Assembly (NCBI GenBank): GCA_963783235.1
Contig: CAWAMN010000001.1
Location: 1,984,001 to 2,048,000, forward strand
Reading direction: 5' to 3'
Origin: Thiohalomonas sp963783235
GTDB lineage: Bacteria; Pseudomonadota; Gammaproteobacteria; Thiohalomonadales; Thiohalomonadaceae
DNA: 64,000 bases
Position 1 is the stretch's first letter; each line of letters starts with the position of its first letter. This document shows positions 56,357-64,000 of this stretch, piece after piece. The notes under the pieces are model-generated. The model ran no database searches. It was not told where the DNA came from and was given only the letters and a program-made list of their open reading frames with translations. A program made the position numbers and the translations under genes.

Positions 56357-56753
56357 TCAGGTCCCGGCCTTCTCCAACTCCAGGCTCAACCTGGCCAACT
56401 CGGACTTGATACGGTGCGAGTATTTGGCGTAATCGCCTCTGCTCAGCATGTCACGGGCAGCCTCGGTGTCTCCGCCATCCACCAGGCGAATCACATCGCC
56501 TGCACAGCGATGGAACTCCGCATGGGTATCACGCATCATCGGGAATTTAGGGTGTGAACCGAACGTCTCCCCCACCCTTGCCATAGATCCACTGACCCAA
56601 CATGCACTGGTCATCCCGGCAGACCACATCCGCGTCCAGCTCTTCTTCATTGGTTCCATTGATGTAGGCCTCCAACCGGACCTTCCAACGGACATGGGCC
56701 TCGATGGCGTTCATGAAATTAAACTCGCCGGAGTCGCCCGTATTTTTACCCAT
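56357..56753 (-). pseudogene. CZB (chemoreceptor zinc-binding) domain protein, frameshifted
   Basis: From the ATG at 56753, after GGGGGAGG, the frame reads MGKNTGDSGEFNFMNAIEAH, then VRWKVRLEAYINGTNEEELD, CRDDQCMLGQWIYGKGG. The zinc-binding CZB continues in another frame as GETFGSHPKFPMMRDTHAEF, then HRCAGDVIRLVDGGDTEAAR. The break is in the CCCCC run at 56569-56573; one base less restores a ~131-residue protein with the His/Cys/His/His pattern of CZB. A small stand-alone CZB protein may sense zinc or HOCl. Confidence 0.8.
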
Positions 56754-56940
56754 GGGGCCTCCCCCTCTCTTCGTCGCTAGTATGAGAAAGCGAGAAAATA
56801 AGCCCTCTTCGCAAGGGAAGTCAATCCGGCGAAATCGCGATCCTCCGCTCATTCCACGCAAACTCTACGGCCTTTAACCCTCCCCCCGACGGCTACGCCC
56901 TCTCCTATACTGGGCGGAGACCCCTCCTGGGAGAAAGGCA

Positions 56941-57738
56941 ATGTCTCGCACATGGAGTGCTTTGACGCTATTGCTCACGATGCTACTGGTCGGCTCTCCG
57001 GTTTCAGCGGAAGTCCGCTCCGAAACCATCGATTACCGGCAGGGCGACACGGATCTTCAGGGTATCCTGTTCTGGGACGACAGCTTCGGCGGGCGGCGTC
57101 CGGGCATTCTGGTCGTCCATGAGTGGTGGGGACTCAATGACTACATAAAAAACCGCGCTCGCATGCTGGCCCAATTGGGCTATGTCGCCTTCGCTGCCGA
57201 CATGTATGGCGGGGGAAAGACAACGGAACACGGGGAGACCGCCAAAGAGTGGATGGAGCAGATCACGGCCAACCAGGCGCAGTGGCAGGCTCGGGCACTG
57301 GCCGGCCTCGAGCAGCTGCGATCACACCGGCTGGTTGATAGTGGAGAATTGGCCGCAATCGGCTATTGCTTCGGAGGAACCACCGTTCTGCAGCTCGCCT
57401 ATGCCGGTTCCGATGTCAATGGCGTCGTCAGTTTCCATGGCTCGCTGCCGATCCCGGCACCGCAACACTACGACCGCATTTCGGCCCGTATACTCGCTAC
57501 CGTGGGCAGTGAAGACAGCTTCATCCCGCCGGAACAACGCATCCAGTTCGGGCAGGCACTGGACGAGGCCGATGCGGATTGGCATCTGGTGGTGCACGGC
57601 GGCGCCCGTCACGCGTTCACAAACCCGGGGGCCGGAGCGTTTGGTATAGAGAATCTGCAGTATGATGAAGCCGCCGATCGCCGCTCTTGGCAGCACATGC
57701 AGCTTTTCTTCGACGAGCTGTTCGCTCGACAGGAATAG
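56941..57738 (+). CDS. Exported dienelactone hydrolase-family protein
   Basis: 265 residues with signal peptide MSRTWSALTLLLTMLLVGSP, cleaved after VSA. The alpha/beta hydrolase has GILVVHEWWGLNDYIKNRAR, the nucleophile elbow AIGYCFGGTTVLQLAYAG (Cys), Asp in VGSEDSFIPPEQR and catalytic His in VHGGARHAFTNPGAG. RBS GGGAGAAAGG. Cys nucleophile and His spacing match DLH. The natural substrate is unknown; periplasmic location is predicted. Confidence 0.9.
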   Translation: MSRTWSALTLLLTMLLVGSPVSAEVRSETIDYRQGDTDLQGILFWDDSFGGRRPGILVVHEWWGLNDYIKNRARMLAQLGYVAFAADMYGGGKTTEHGETAKEWMEQITANQAQWQARALAGLEQLRSHRLVDSGELAAIGYCFGGTTVLQLAYAGSDVNGVVSFHGSLPIPAPQHYDRISARILATVGSEDSFIPPEQRIQFGQALDEADADWHLVVHGGARHAFTNPGAGAFGIENLQYDEAADRRSWQHMQLFFDELFARQE

Positions 57739-57816
57739 AGGGAAGCTGTCGGGTATCGCAGGTCGGATGCCGAAGGCCTGCGCCCAGACTCTCAAGGTGC
57801 CATCAGAAGCCCCGGG

Positions 57817-58196
57817 TCATTCCACCAGGGCTTCACCCATCTCATTACCGGCCCCTTCCTCGAGGAGGCGGGTCCGCTCATCGGCGGAGACCGGAGGACT
57901 GAAGAAGTAGCCCTGGATCTGGTCGCAACCCTGCTCCGCCAGGAATCGAAGCTGTTCGAGGGTTTCCACCCCCTCGGCGACGACCCGAAGGCCCAGATTC
58001 TGTCCCATCGCGCGGGGCCGATGAATTCGGTCGAATTGTGCCGGGAAAAATCCTCGACCTGGCTACCCAAAAGCGAAGCGGCTGCTTGATTGGCGAAATG
58101 GATCATCCCGCTTCGTTCGAGGAGAATAACGGCTACCGGAAGGCTCTCGATAAACTGGCGGCATCGAGGCTCGTTGGCGTCCACTGCAGCCATCAC
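57817..58196 (-). pseudogene. Collapsed PAS-(GGDEF)-EAL protein, remnant
   Basis: Two pieces on the minus strand. 58196 to about 58030 encodes the start of a PAS domain (RQFIESLPVAVILLERSGMI, then HFANQAAASLLG). From about 58008 to 57817, in another frame, comes an EAL domain end: MGQNLGLRVVAEGVETLEQL, then GCDQIQGYFFSPPVSADE. The middle, with any GGDEF and most of the EAL domain, is gone, so the gene is a deletion remnant of a c-di-GMP enzyme. Confidence 0.8.
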
Positions 58197-58343
58197 TTTA
58201 CCTCACCCCTGTCACAGTTCCGAGCGCCCATTTCCCTTTGCATTCTACGGCAACCGGGCGGTTGAAACAGCCGCCGATGCGCCGAAATTAACTCTGAATT
58301 CAGGTAGGACATCTACTCTGTGGCTTCAATCTGAAGGAGCCCG

Positions 58344-58790
58344 ATGATGATACGAAAGTGTCTGCGATCCGCATGCGTCTTGGCAACGCTGGCAGTCTGG
58401 CATACAGTTGCGGCCGCCTTGCCTCCGATGGGTCCTGCACCAGAAGCCAGAGCCCGGATCATACAGTTGACCGCCCTCGGGCCGGATGAACGTACGCACA
58501 CGCTTTATAGCGATCCCCAGGGCTTTCCCGTCACGCTCAATCGGCCGGGGCGAATTGCAGAGGCTATCGCCGGAGACAGTGATCTGCCGGAGGGTATCTA
58601 TCACACGCTGACGATCACCTATGGTGATCGCTTCGAGGTCGTTTCATCGGAAGGCATTCGACCGGCGCGCTTCAGTGAACAGGGTCTGGAGAGGAAGAGA
58701 CGTATCGGTGGGATGGTGATCGTGGAGAACGGGCACATGGTGCCGGTCCGGGTAGTGGAGTCGCCGGGCCTTCACTCTGTCGAGGAATAG
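58344..58790 (+). CDS. Hypothetical exported protein
   Basis: 148 residues from tandem ATGs after GAAGGAGC. N-terminal signal MMIRKCLRSACVLATLAVWH, cleaved around VAAA. The mature part is beta-rich, with YSDPQGFPVTLNRPGRIAEA, YHTLTITYGDRFEVVSSEGI and KRRIGGMVIVENGHMVPVRV. No family recognised. It stands between the EAL remnant and pilU and is the only gene on its strand there. Confidence 0.6.
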   Translation: MMIRKCLRSACVLATLAVWHTVAAALPPMGPAPEARARIIQLTALGPDERTHTLYSDPQGFPVTLNRPGRIAEAIAGDSDLPEGIYHTLTITYGDRFEVVSSEGIRPARFSEQGLERKRRIGGMVIVENGHMVPVRVVESPGLHSVEE

Positions 58791-58882
58791 GAACAATCCT
58801 CTCTGTGAAGGTGCCGAAAGCCGGTTGCCCCGGCATTTTTTACAGGACGGCCATCCCGATTGAGTGCGGCGATCGCCGCAGC

Positions 58883-59992
58883 TCACCTTTTGTCGAAAGA
58901 GAGACCGCTCAGATCCCCGTCCGGGGGACCTTCCTCCAGGTGAATCTGGAGTCGCAGGTTCGTCGCCGACTCCGCATAACGCAGGGCATTCTCCCGGGTT
59001 ATCCTGCCCGCTTTGAACAGTTGATAGAGCGCCTGATCGAACGTCTGTGACCCGGAGCTCTCGTCCCGCTCCATCGCCTCGCGAATGGTATCGATTTCGC
59101 CCTTTTTCACCAGGTCTGCGAGATGCGGTGAGTTGAGCATGACTTCCACGGCCGGAACCCGCTTGCCATCGACACCGGGCACCAGCCGAAGAGAGACGAT
59201 AGCCCTCAGATTCAGCGAGAGGTCCATGAAAAGCTGGCTCTGCTGTACTTCGGGGAAAAAGGTGGCGATGCGCTCCAATGCCTGATTGGCATTATTGGCG
59301 TGAAGGGTGGCCAGGCACAGATGCCCCGTTTCGGCATACGCGATGGCGTGCTGCATGGTCTTTTGATCCCGGACCTCGCCGATCATGATCACATCGGGCG
59401 CTTCCCTCATGGCATTTTTGAGGGCGTCACCGTAAGAGAGCGTATCGATCCCGACTTCCCGCTGCTCGACCAGCGATTTCTTGTAGTGATGGATGAACTC
59501 GATGGGATCCTCGACCGTGAGGATATGCCCCGGAACCGTTCGATTGCGGTAATCGATCATTGACGCCAGCGCCGTGGATTTGCCGGTCCCGGTACCGCCC
59601 ACCACGAGCACCATTCCGCGCTCGGCCATGACCAGGTCGCGCAGAATATCGGGGAGATTGAGTTCTTCGAGAGAGGGGATTTTACCCTGGAGGTAACGGA
59701 CGGCCATCGAGGTTGAGCCGCGTTGACGATAGACGTTGACGCGAAAACGACCTTTAGAGCCCCCGTCCGACAAGGCAAGATTGAGTTCGGGACGTTGACG
59801 GAATCCCTCGCGCTGCTCTTCAGACATAATGGAGGTCGCAAGGAATTCGACCTCATCAGCGCTCAGCGGCTCCTCTTCGAGCGGTTCCATACGCCCTTCG
59901 ACCTTGATCAGAACCGGTGCTCCGGCACTGAAAAACAGATCGGACCCCTGCCGCCGGCGAAGTCGCTCCAGATAGTGTTCAAGATCGCGCAT
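58883..59992 (-). CDS. pilU: PilU-type twitching motility ATPase
   Basis: 369 residues from the ATG at 59992 (MRDLEHYLERLRRRQGSDLF). A type IV pilus retraction ATPase: Walker A VVGGTGTGKSTALASM, Asp box TVEDPIEFIHHYKKSLVEQRE, Walker B PDVIMIGEVRD, and His box AYAETGHLCLATLHANNANQ. Length and the C-terminal EGPPDGDLSGLSFDKR region fit PilU rather than PilT. PilT is not adjacent. Repeat element B starts 38 bp upstream, so the native promoter may have been separated from the gene. Confidence 0.9.
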   Translation of the reverse strand: MRDLEHYLERLRRRQGSDLFFSAGAPVLIKVEGRMEPLEEEPLSADEVEFLATSIMSEEQREGFRQRPELNLALSDGGSKGRFRVNVYRQRGSTSMAVRYLQGKIPSLEELNLPDILRDLVMAERGMVLVVGGTGTGKSTALASMIDYRNRTVPGHILTVEDPIEFIHHYKKSLVEQREVGIDTLSYGDALKNAMREAPDVIMIGEVRDQKTMQHAIAYAETGHLCLATLHANNANQALERIATFFPEVQQSQLFMDLSLNLRAIVSLRLVPGVDGKRVPAVEVMLNSPHLADLVKKGEIDTIREAMERDESSGSQTFDQALYQLFKAGRITRENALRYAESATNLRLQIHLEEGPPDGDLSGLSFDKR

Positions 59993-60029
59993 TCCCGGCC
60001 CCCAAAAGCTCGCAGGAAGAAACACAGGA

Positions 60030-60299
60030 CTAGGGCCTGTTGACGTTTCATCTTCGCCTCTGTTGAGGCTGAAAATTCACCAATCGAGGCGAGAGGAGAG
60101 AAGTTTGGTTATTCCAAATGAACGACGAACAACGAAGAGTGGTGGATTTTCAGCCTCAACCCTTCGGGCTGGGGCCATTTTTCCGCCCAGCTTCGTTATC
60201 AGTCGCTTATTTGGAACAACCAAACTACGCTCCTTCTGCCTCGCTGGACGAAAAAATGGCCGCCAGCAGTGGTGAAGATGAAACGTCAACAGGCCCTAG
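60030..60299. mobile_element. Structured repeat element B
   Basis: 270 bp. Terminal inverted repeat of 26 bp, perfect (60030-60055 against 60274-60299), with CTAG at both ends. Inside are a left hairpin, stem GTTGAGGCTGAAAAT (from 60063) against its complement near 60145-60159, and a right hairpin, stem GGCCATTTTT-CGCCCAGC against its imperfect complement near 60243-60261. The two hairpin loops are inverted copies of each other, about 80% alike (GTTTGGTTATTCCAAAT in one, AGTTTGGTTGTTCCAAAT in the other). No gene. It lies in the 388-bp gap between pilU and the TauE gene. Confidence 0.8.
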
Positions 60300-60380
60300 A
60301 TTACCCCTCGGCAAAAATTGACGGAAGGCAGTGGGACAGGATATTTTTCGCGCCCCGGCAATGAACGGTTTGAATAGCAA

Positions 60381-61112
60381 ATGCTCGACGGTCTGAGCGC
60401 GGCCGAACTGGCCTACTCTGCGGTGGTCCTGTTCGCCGCCTATTTCGTACGGGGCATCGCCGGCTTTGGTTCGGCTCTGGTCGCCGTTCCGTTGCTGGCG
60501 CTGGTACTGCCGGTCCCCTTCGTGGTGCCGGTGATCGTCCTGCTCGATTACGTCGGCTCAGTGAGCCACAGCATCCGCCACTTCCACCATATTCGCTGGA
60601 GCGACCTGCTGCCGCTGCTGCCCTTCACCCTGTCGGGGATCCTGTCGGCTCTTTTTCTGCTCCAGCAACTCGAACCGGGCGTGTTGAGTAAAGCGCTTGG
60701 GGTTTTCGTCATCCTCTACGCCATCTACTCACTGCTGCCGCTTCCGCCCCTCCATGGCTCCCGCCTGTGGGCGGTGCCACTGGGCACGCTGGCCGGCCTG
60801 ATCGGAACGCTTTTTGGCACCGGAGGGCCGTTTACGGTGATCTACCTGGGGCTGCGCGATCTCGGAAAGACCGCTTTCCGGGGCACGGTGGCGACGATCT
60901 TCGTCATGGACGGAGGGATGCAACTGGCGGGTTTCACATTCACCGGGCTCTACAATGCCGACAACCTCCTGGTAGCGGCGCTCGGCCTGCCGTTGCTCGC
61001 GGCGGGAATGTATGCCGGTGGGCATGTTCATACGAATTTGAGCCGCAAGGCCTTTGTGCGACTGGTTGCACTGATTCTGCTCGTCAGCGGCAGCACCCTC
61101 CTGTTTAAGTAG
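60381..61112 (+). CDS. TauE/SafE-family sulfite/organosulfonate exporter-like protein
   Basis: 243 residues, about eight helices. Family features are FAAYFVRGIAGFGSALVAVP at the N-terminus (with GxxGxGxA), FVVPVIVLLDYVGSVSHSIR, GTLAGLIGTLFGTGGPFTVI and the final LILLVSGSTLLF. The family exports sulfite, sulfoacetate or related anions. In this sulfur-oxidising context sulfite export is plausible but unproven. Standing alone; the start is ATG with weak ribosome binding site. Confidence 0.88.
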   Translation: MLDGLSAAELAYSAVVLFAAYFVRGIAGFGSALVAVPLLALVLPVPFVVPVIVLLDYVGSVSHSIRHFHHIRWSDLLPLLPFTLSGILSALFLLQQLEPGVLSKALGVFVILYAIYSLLPLPPLHGSRLWAVPLGTLAGLIGTLFGTGGPFTVIYLGLRDLGKTAFRGTVATIFVMDGGMQLAGFTFTGLYNADNLLVAALGLPLLAAGMYAGGHVHTNLSRKAFVRLVALILLVSGSTLLFK

Positions 61113-61148
61113 CGCCTGCCCTGGCGGGCTGTTTTCGGTCCACGAGAA

Positions 61149-62348
61149 CTACCGAGGCATCAACCTGGCGAGCCTCTCGAACTCGGCATCCGAACGGGCG
61201 GCACAATCTTCCAGAGAGAGGCCGTCGACCCAGTTGCCGGAGATGCCAAGGGGCAGTTTGCCCCTCGCCTCCCAAAGGGCCTTGATGATGCGGCCGTGGC
61301 CGGGGCCCGGCGCGGGTAAAACCGATCGGGTCTCCACCGTCGCCACAAACTGCCCGGGTTGCATCCCCAAGACCCGGCCAGCCCATTCCCGCTTGGCCAT
61401 CCCGTCGAGTTGCCCGGGCCTGAAATGAAACGCAAAGCCCCGAAAGCGGGGATCGGGAATGACGTCGCGACTGACCAGAGAGTAAAAAGGCTGCTGAGGA
61501 CCGATGAGGCCCGCCACGTCCGGTAGCGTCGGCGTTTCCTCGGAAGTGACCACGCCGAGGGTTTCGATGTCCGCCGACCCAATCGAGCCGGCCGCTAGCG
61601 CCAGCTCGGGAAATTCCGCTCCCAACAGGCCGCGGGCAACCGCCGGAGGGACCGCAAGTGCAAGGCTTCGCGTCTCAACCGCCCCGGCCGTGGTATGGAC
61701 CTGGAACCCCGCATGGCCTCCCTCCAGGGCGGTCACCTCACGCCCGGTCTCGACGGCCAGCCCCGGAGTCCCGGAAAGGGCCTCCACCACCGAGCCGAGC
61801 CCGCCGTCGAAGGTAAAGCTGCGCGGCATGTCCCAACGCCTCGGTTTACGCCGGAAGAGAAGGTCCGCAGGGAAGTGCGCTGTCGGCTGGCAAGCCACCG
61901 CATCCAGCGCCGGTCCGATCACCTCCTGGTAGTTTCGCGCCCCGAATACCCGTCCGTAGTACTCCGACACGGTCCGGTCGTGGCGGCGCAAAAAAGGCAG
62001 GCGCACCAGTCCCATCGCCAGTTCCGGGATATGCAGGCGACGCAGCGGGGAAACGCTGCCCTCATTCGGATCCCACAGCCGATAGCTCAGCGAACGCCGT
62101 CGACGAGCGGCCTTCGCCAATCCGGCCTCGCGGATTCGCTCGATGAGGTGCCCGTAACTGTTGAAGATTGTGTGTGCACCCAATTCCAGCCAGAAGCCGT
62201 CTGCCTCGGAGAAACGATGCGAATGGATGCACCCTCCCAGTCGTTCACGGGCTTCAAGGAGCAGGACCCGCCAGCCCTCACGGGCGGCACGACCAGCCAG
62301 AGTCAGGCCCGAAATTCCGCCGCCGACAACCACCAGGTCCTGTTTCAT
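61149..62348 (-). CDS. FAD-dependent amine oxidase-like protein (HemY/HemG-oxidase type)
   Basis: 399 residues. The dinucleotide-binding motif is VVVGGGISGLTLAGRAAREG, ending with the acidic LLLEARERLGGCIHSHRF. The C-terminal FAD motif region is KLPLGISGNWVDGLSLEDCA. It looks like protoporphyrinogen oxidase or another flavin amine oxidase, and heme synthesis is the likeliest reading (FTFDGGLGSVVEALSG). No heme gene is adjacent, so the call stays tentative. Confidence 0.75.
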   Translation of the reverse strand: MKQDLVVVGGGISGLTLAGRAAREGWRVLLLEARERLGGCIHSHRFSEADGFWLELGAHTIFNSYGHLIERIREAGLAKAARRRRSLSYRLWDPNEGSVSPLRRLHIPELAMGLVRLPFLRRHDRTVSEYYGRVFGARNYQEVIGPALDAVACQPTAHFPADLLFRRKPRRWDMPRSFTFDGGLGSVVEALSGTPGLAVETGREVTALEGGHAGFQVHTTAGAVETRSLALAVPPAVARGLLGAEFPELALAAGSIGSADIETLGVVTSEETPTLPDVAGLIGPQQPFYSLVSRDVIPDPRFRGFAFHFRPGQLDGMAKREWAGRVLGMQPGQFVATVETRSVLPAPGPGHGRIIKALWEARGKLPLGISGNWVDGLSLEDCAARSDAEFERLARLMPR

Positions 62349-62460
62349 AGCCGACTGACTTTGCCCTCCAGTCGCTGCGCCTTGCCGGCCGGGGAGCGGA
62401 GCTCACGCTTAAGATCAGAGGCCCCCGCCTTCCCGGGGCCTCTTCATGCGGGCTACGCCC

Positions 62461-62679
62461 CTAGTAAACGACCGAGCCCTGCTCGATCTCTTCCTTTCTC
62501 TGCAAGTACTCATCGCGGGAGATCTCGCCGGCCTCGAAGCTTTGTTCGAGCTCTTCCAACGCCTGCTCGTTCTCGTATTCGTAGGCCCCGGCTGCGGCAC
62601 CGGCCCCTGCGCCCGCAGCGCACCCCGAAAGCAGGGCGGCCAGAAAGGCGGCGTTTACCAACATCATCAGGTTACGCAT
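62461..62679 (-). CDS. Small SHOCT-domain lipoprotein
   Basis: 72 residues. Signal sequence MRNLMMLVNAAFLAALLSGC ends in lipobox LLSGC, followed by Gly/Ala-rich linker (AAGAGAGAAAGAYEYENEQA). The C-terminal LEELEQSFEAGEISRDEYLQ with RKEEIEQG is a SHOCT-type helical pair. Probably anchored to the outer membrane. Function unknown. Confidence 0.8.
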   Translation of the reverse strand: MRNLMMLVNAAFLAALLSGCAAGAGAGAAAGAYEYENEQALEELEQSFEAGEISRDEYLQRKEEIEQGSVVY

Positions 62680-62836
62680 AGTCGTCCTCCGTCAGTTCGG
62701 TTCTCTCCCGAAAGATAGCCGTTTTCGGAAAATGTCGAGGTCCCGCGTAGGCGGCAAGAGCTTATTAACCCCTGCCTACGCCGCCGTTCTTTTCTGTTAC
62801 GGTTGGCCGGTTGAATTCGAGAAAGGGGGGTTGAGG

Positions 62837-63187
62837 GTGAAGTTCCATCAACTGTCGCCGGGGGAACGGTTTGAATACGGGGGTGAGCCGTACCGGAAAA
62901 CAGCGCCGCTCCTGGGCACGCACGAACAAACGGGGCAGCAGCGGGTGATCCCCCGCTCGGCCGTGGTCATCCCGACCGGGGCTGAAGAACCCGGCACCTC
63001 CATCAGGCAGGGCGCGGGCGCAGCGGCACTGAGTGCCGAAGCGGTCATGTCGGCACTGAACGACTACCATTCCGCCTGCAAAACAGGGCTTGTCGAATTA
63101 CTGGAGGCCGATCAGCGTAAAAAAGCAGAGGCTATCCTCGATAAGGCACGAGTGGATTTCTGTCGAACCTTATCGCTCGTCCCATAG
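62837..63187 (+). CDS. Small hypothetical protein
   Basis: 116 residues from a GTG at 62837, which follows a G-rich GGGGGGTTGAGG site and gives the start VKFHQLSPGERFEYGGEPYR; an ATG at 62732 would add 35 residues with poor character. The N-terminal part looks like a small beta fold (APLLGTHEQTGQQRVIPRSA), and the end is helical (LLEADQRKKAEAILDKARVD). No family recognised. Confidence 0.6.
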   Translation: MKFHQLSPGERFEYGGEPYRKTAPLLGTHEQTGQQRVIPRSAVVIPTGAEEPGTSIRQGAGAAALSAEAVMSALNDYHSACKTGLVELLEADQRKKAEAILDKARVDFCRTLSLVP

Positions 63188-63289
63188 GCGCTTGGAGCGG
63201 GTCGAATGGATTCGGCCCCCGGTGCGGGCGCCAGCGCTTTCAGGATGGTACCCGCGGCATCCCGCTGCCGGTCGCCCTCTTCCGAGTGA

Positions 63290-63558
63290 CTAGTGTACTG
63301 TTGCATGCTTGGCGATACTTTCAGAGCCCCCCAAAAATGTCAGGACAAGGCGCAGCGCGCAGGCAATGGTTATTCCCTTGTCAAGCGCTGCAACGCCGTC
63401 ATGGCGTTTTTGGGGGCTCCCTTCGGGCGAGCCGCTGGCCGGCCATCTGCGGCGTTACGTTTCTTGGAAAGGGCGCGCCATTCCCTGCGAAACGCGCCTT
63501 GCATCTGGCCGGCCAGCGGCTCGCTGAATGCACCGCCAAGCATGCAACAGTACACTAG
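63290..63558. mobile_element. Structured repeat element C
   Basis: 269 bp. Terminal inverted repeat of 25 bp, perfect (63290-63314 against 63534-63558), with CTAG at both ends. Two internal hairpins: left stem AGCCCCCCAAAAA against an imperfect complement near 63405-63418, right stem GCGAGCCGCTGGCCGGCCA (63427-63445 area) against its perfect complement near 63507-63525. Loops share CAAGGCGCA, GCAACGCCG and AAGGGCGCGCCATTCCCTG with element A. It lies in the 544-bp space between the small hypothetical gene and the RRM gene; the ~170 bp after it shows no gene. Confidence 0.8.
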
Positions 63559-63731
63559 AGGTGGCGAACCGAATACCGAAGACGAAGGTCTGGTGTACAG
63601 GTGGCACCTGAAGGGGGGAGGGCTGTAGCTAGCCGACGCCGTTTCCTACCGGACGGCGTACTTGCGTATCGAAGGCCTTTTGGCGAGCCGGCTTTCGTTG
63701 ATTCTCCAGCAGGAGTCGGAACTGTGGACCG

Positions 63732-64000
63732 CTAGCGGCGTCGGCCCTTTTTCCCCTTGGCCCACTTGCGCTCTTCATTGACGCGAAGGGAATTGCCTTT
63801 ATAGGATTTTCCGTTCAGACCGTCGGTCGCAGCGCGGGCTTCATGCCCTTCCATATCGACCAGGGCGTGACCACGGCAGCGGCCGCTGAAAATATCCCGC
63901 GACATACGCAGTCCGCGCACGGTGCCGTATTCGGAAAAAAGCTCTCGGATATCATCCTCCGTCGTCTCGGGCGCGAGATTGGCGACAAAAAGGGTTTTCA
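63732..64000 (-). CDS. RNA-binding protein with one RRM (start just beyond window)
   Basis: Reading left from the window edge: KTLFVANLAPETTEDDIREL, then FSEYGTVRGLRMSRDIFSGR, CRGHALVDMEGHEARAATDG and LNGKSYKGNSLRVNEERKWA, ending KGKKGRRR. RNP2 is LFVANL and RNP1 is CRGHALVDM. The ATG is predicted one base outside the window (the edge reads TGAAAA). A small RRM protein with a basic tail, typical of cold- or stress-related RNA binding. Confidence 0.85.
   Translation of the reverse strand, partial: KTLFVANLAPETTEDDIRELFSEYGTVRGLRMSRDIFSGRCRGHALVDMEGHEARAATDGLNGKSYKGNSLRVNEERKWAKGKKGRRR

Overview
The window is about 64 kb of chromosomal DNA from a high-GC gammaproteobacterium, and most genes are ordinary chromosomal ones. 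The CpxAR-like pair, SirB1/SirB2, HrpA, Slt70, the TesA/YbbA/YbbP cluster and the Ppk/Ppx pair fit the class. A sulfur-globule-type envelope protein (49378-49740), a TauE/SafE exporter and the general style of the envelope genes point to a sulfur-oxidising lineage such as Chromatiales or a relative; that assignment is inference. I see no rRNA, tRNA, CRISPR array or prophage.

Layout. 1-5.5 kb: the 5' end of an ammonium transporter gene (frameshifted, with NtrC-like and sigma-54-like sites upstream) and a padR-adaptor-RND efflux operon with a palindromic operator. 5.5-10.1 kb: a Sel1 protein, a Cys-rich protein ended by a structured repeat, polyphosphate:AMP phosphotransferase, a thioredoxin-like protein and a glycosyltransferase. 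10.1-18.7 kb: a CpxA/CpxR-like system, a complete tripartite RND pump and a divergent CpxP/Spy protein. 18.9-30.2 kb: Na/Pi symporter, Kef-type antiporter, SirB2, YihY, YbbP/YbbA with divergent TesA, MarC, SirB1. 30.4-33.3 kb: an encapsulin nanocompartment operon (BON protein, encapsulated ferritin, shell) and a lone FliW. 33.4-41.4 kb: HrpA, Ppk1, Ppx and a broken SixA. 41.5-50.7 kb: hemerythrin, peroxiredoxin, cold-shock protein, several small proteins, Slt70, AI-2E transporter, EF-hand protein, sulfur globule protein and two small paralogues. 50.7-64 kb: chemoreceptor, DUF1631 protein, frameshifted ABC exporter, CZB protein, dienelactone hydrolase, a collapsed PAS/EAL gene, PilU, TauE, an amine-oxidase-like flavoprotein, small proteins and an RRM protein at the edge.

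Themes. Polyphosphate metabolism recurs (Pap, Ppk1, Ppx, SixA relic, Na/Pi symporter). Iron and oxidative-stress handling is clustered around 30-43 kb (encapsulated ferritin, hemerythrin, peroxiredoxin). Two RND pumps lie within 18 kb, each next to its own regulator.

The most unusual signal is a family of three ~262-270 bp elements (6627-6892, 60030-60299, 63290-63558). They share one architecture: CTAG-type ends, a 24-26 bp terminal inverted repeat and two internal hairpins. Their stem sequences differ while pairing is kept. Several genes also carry single-base frameshifts, mostly in homopolymers, which suggests either assembly errors or recent decay.
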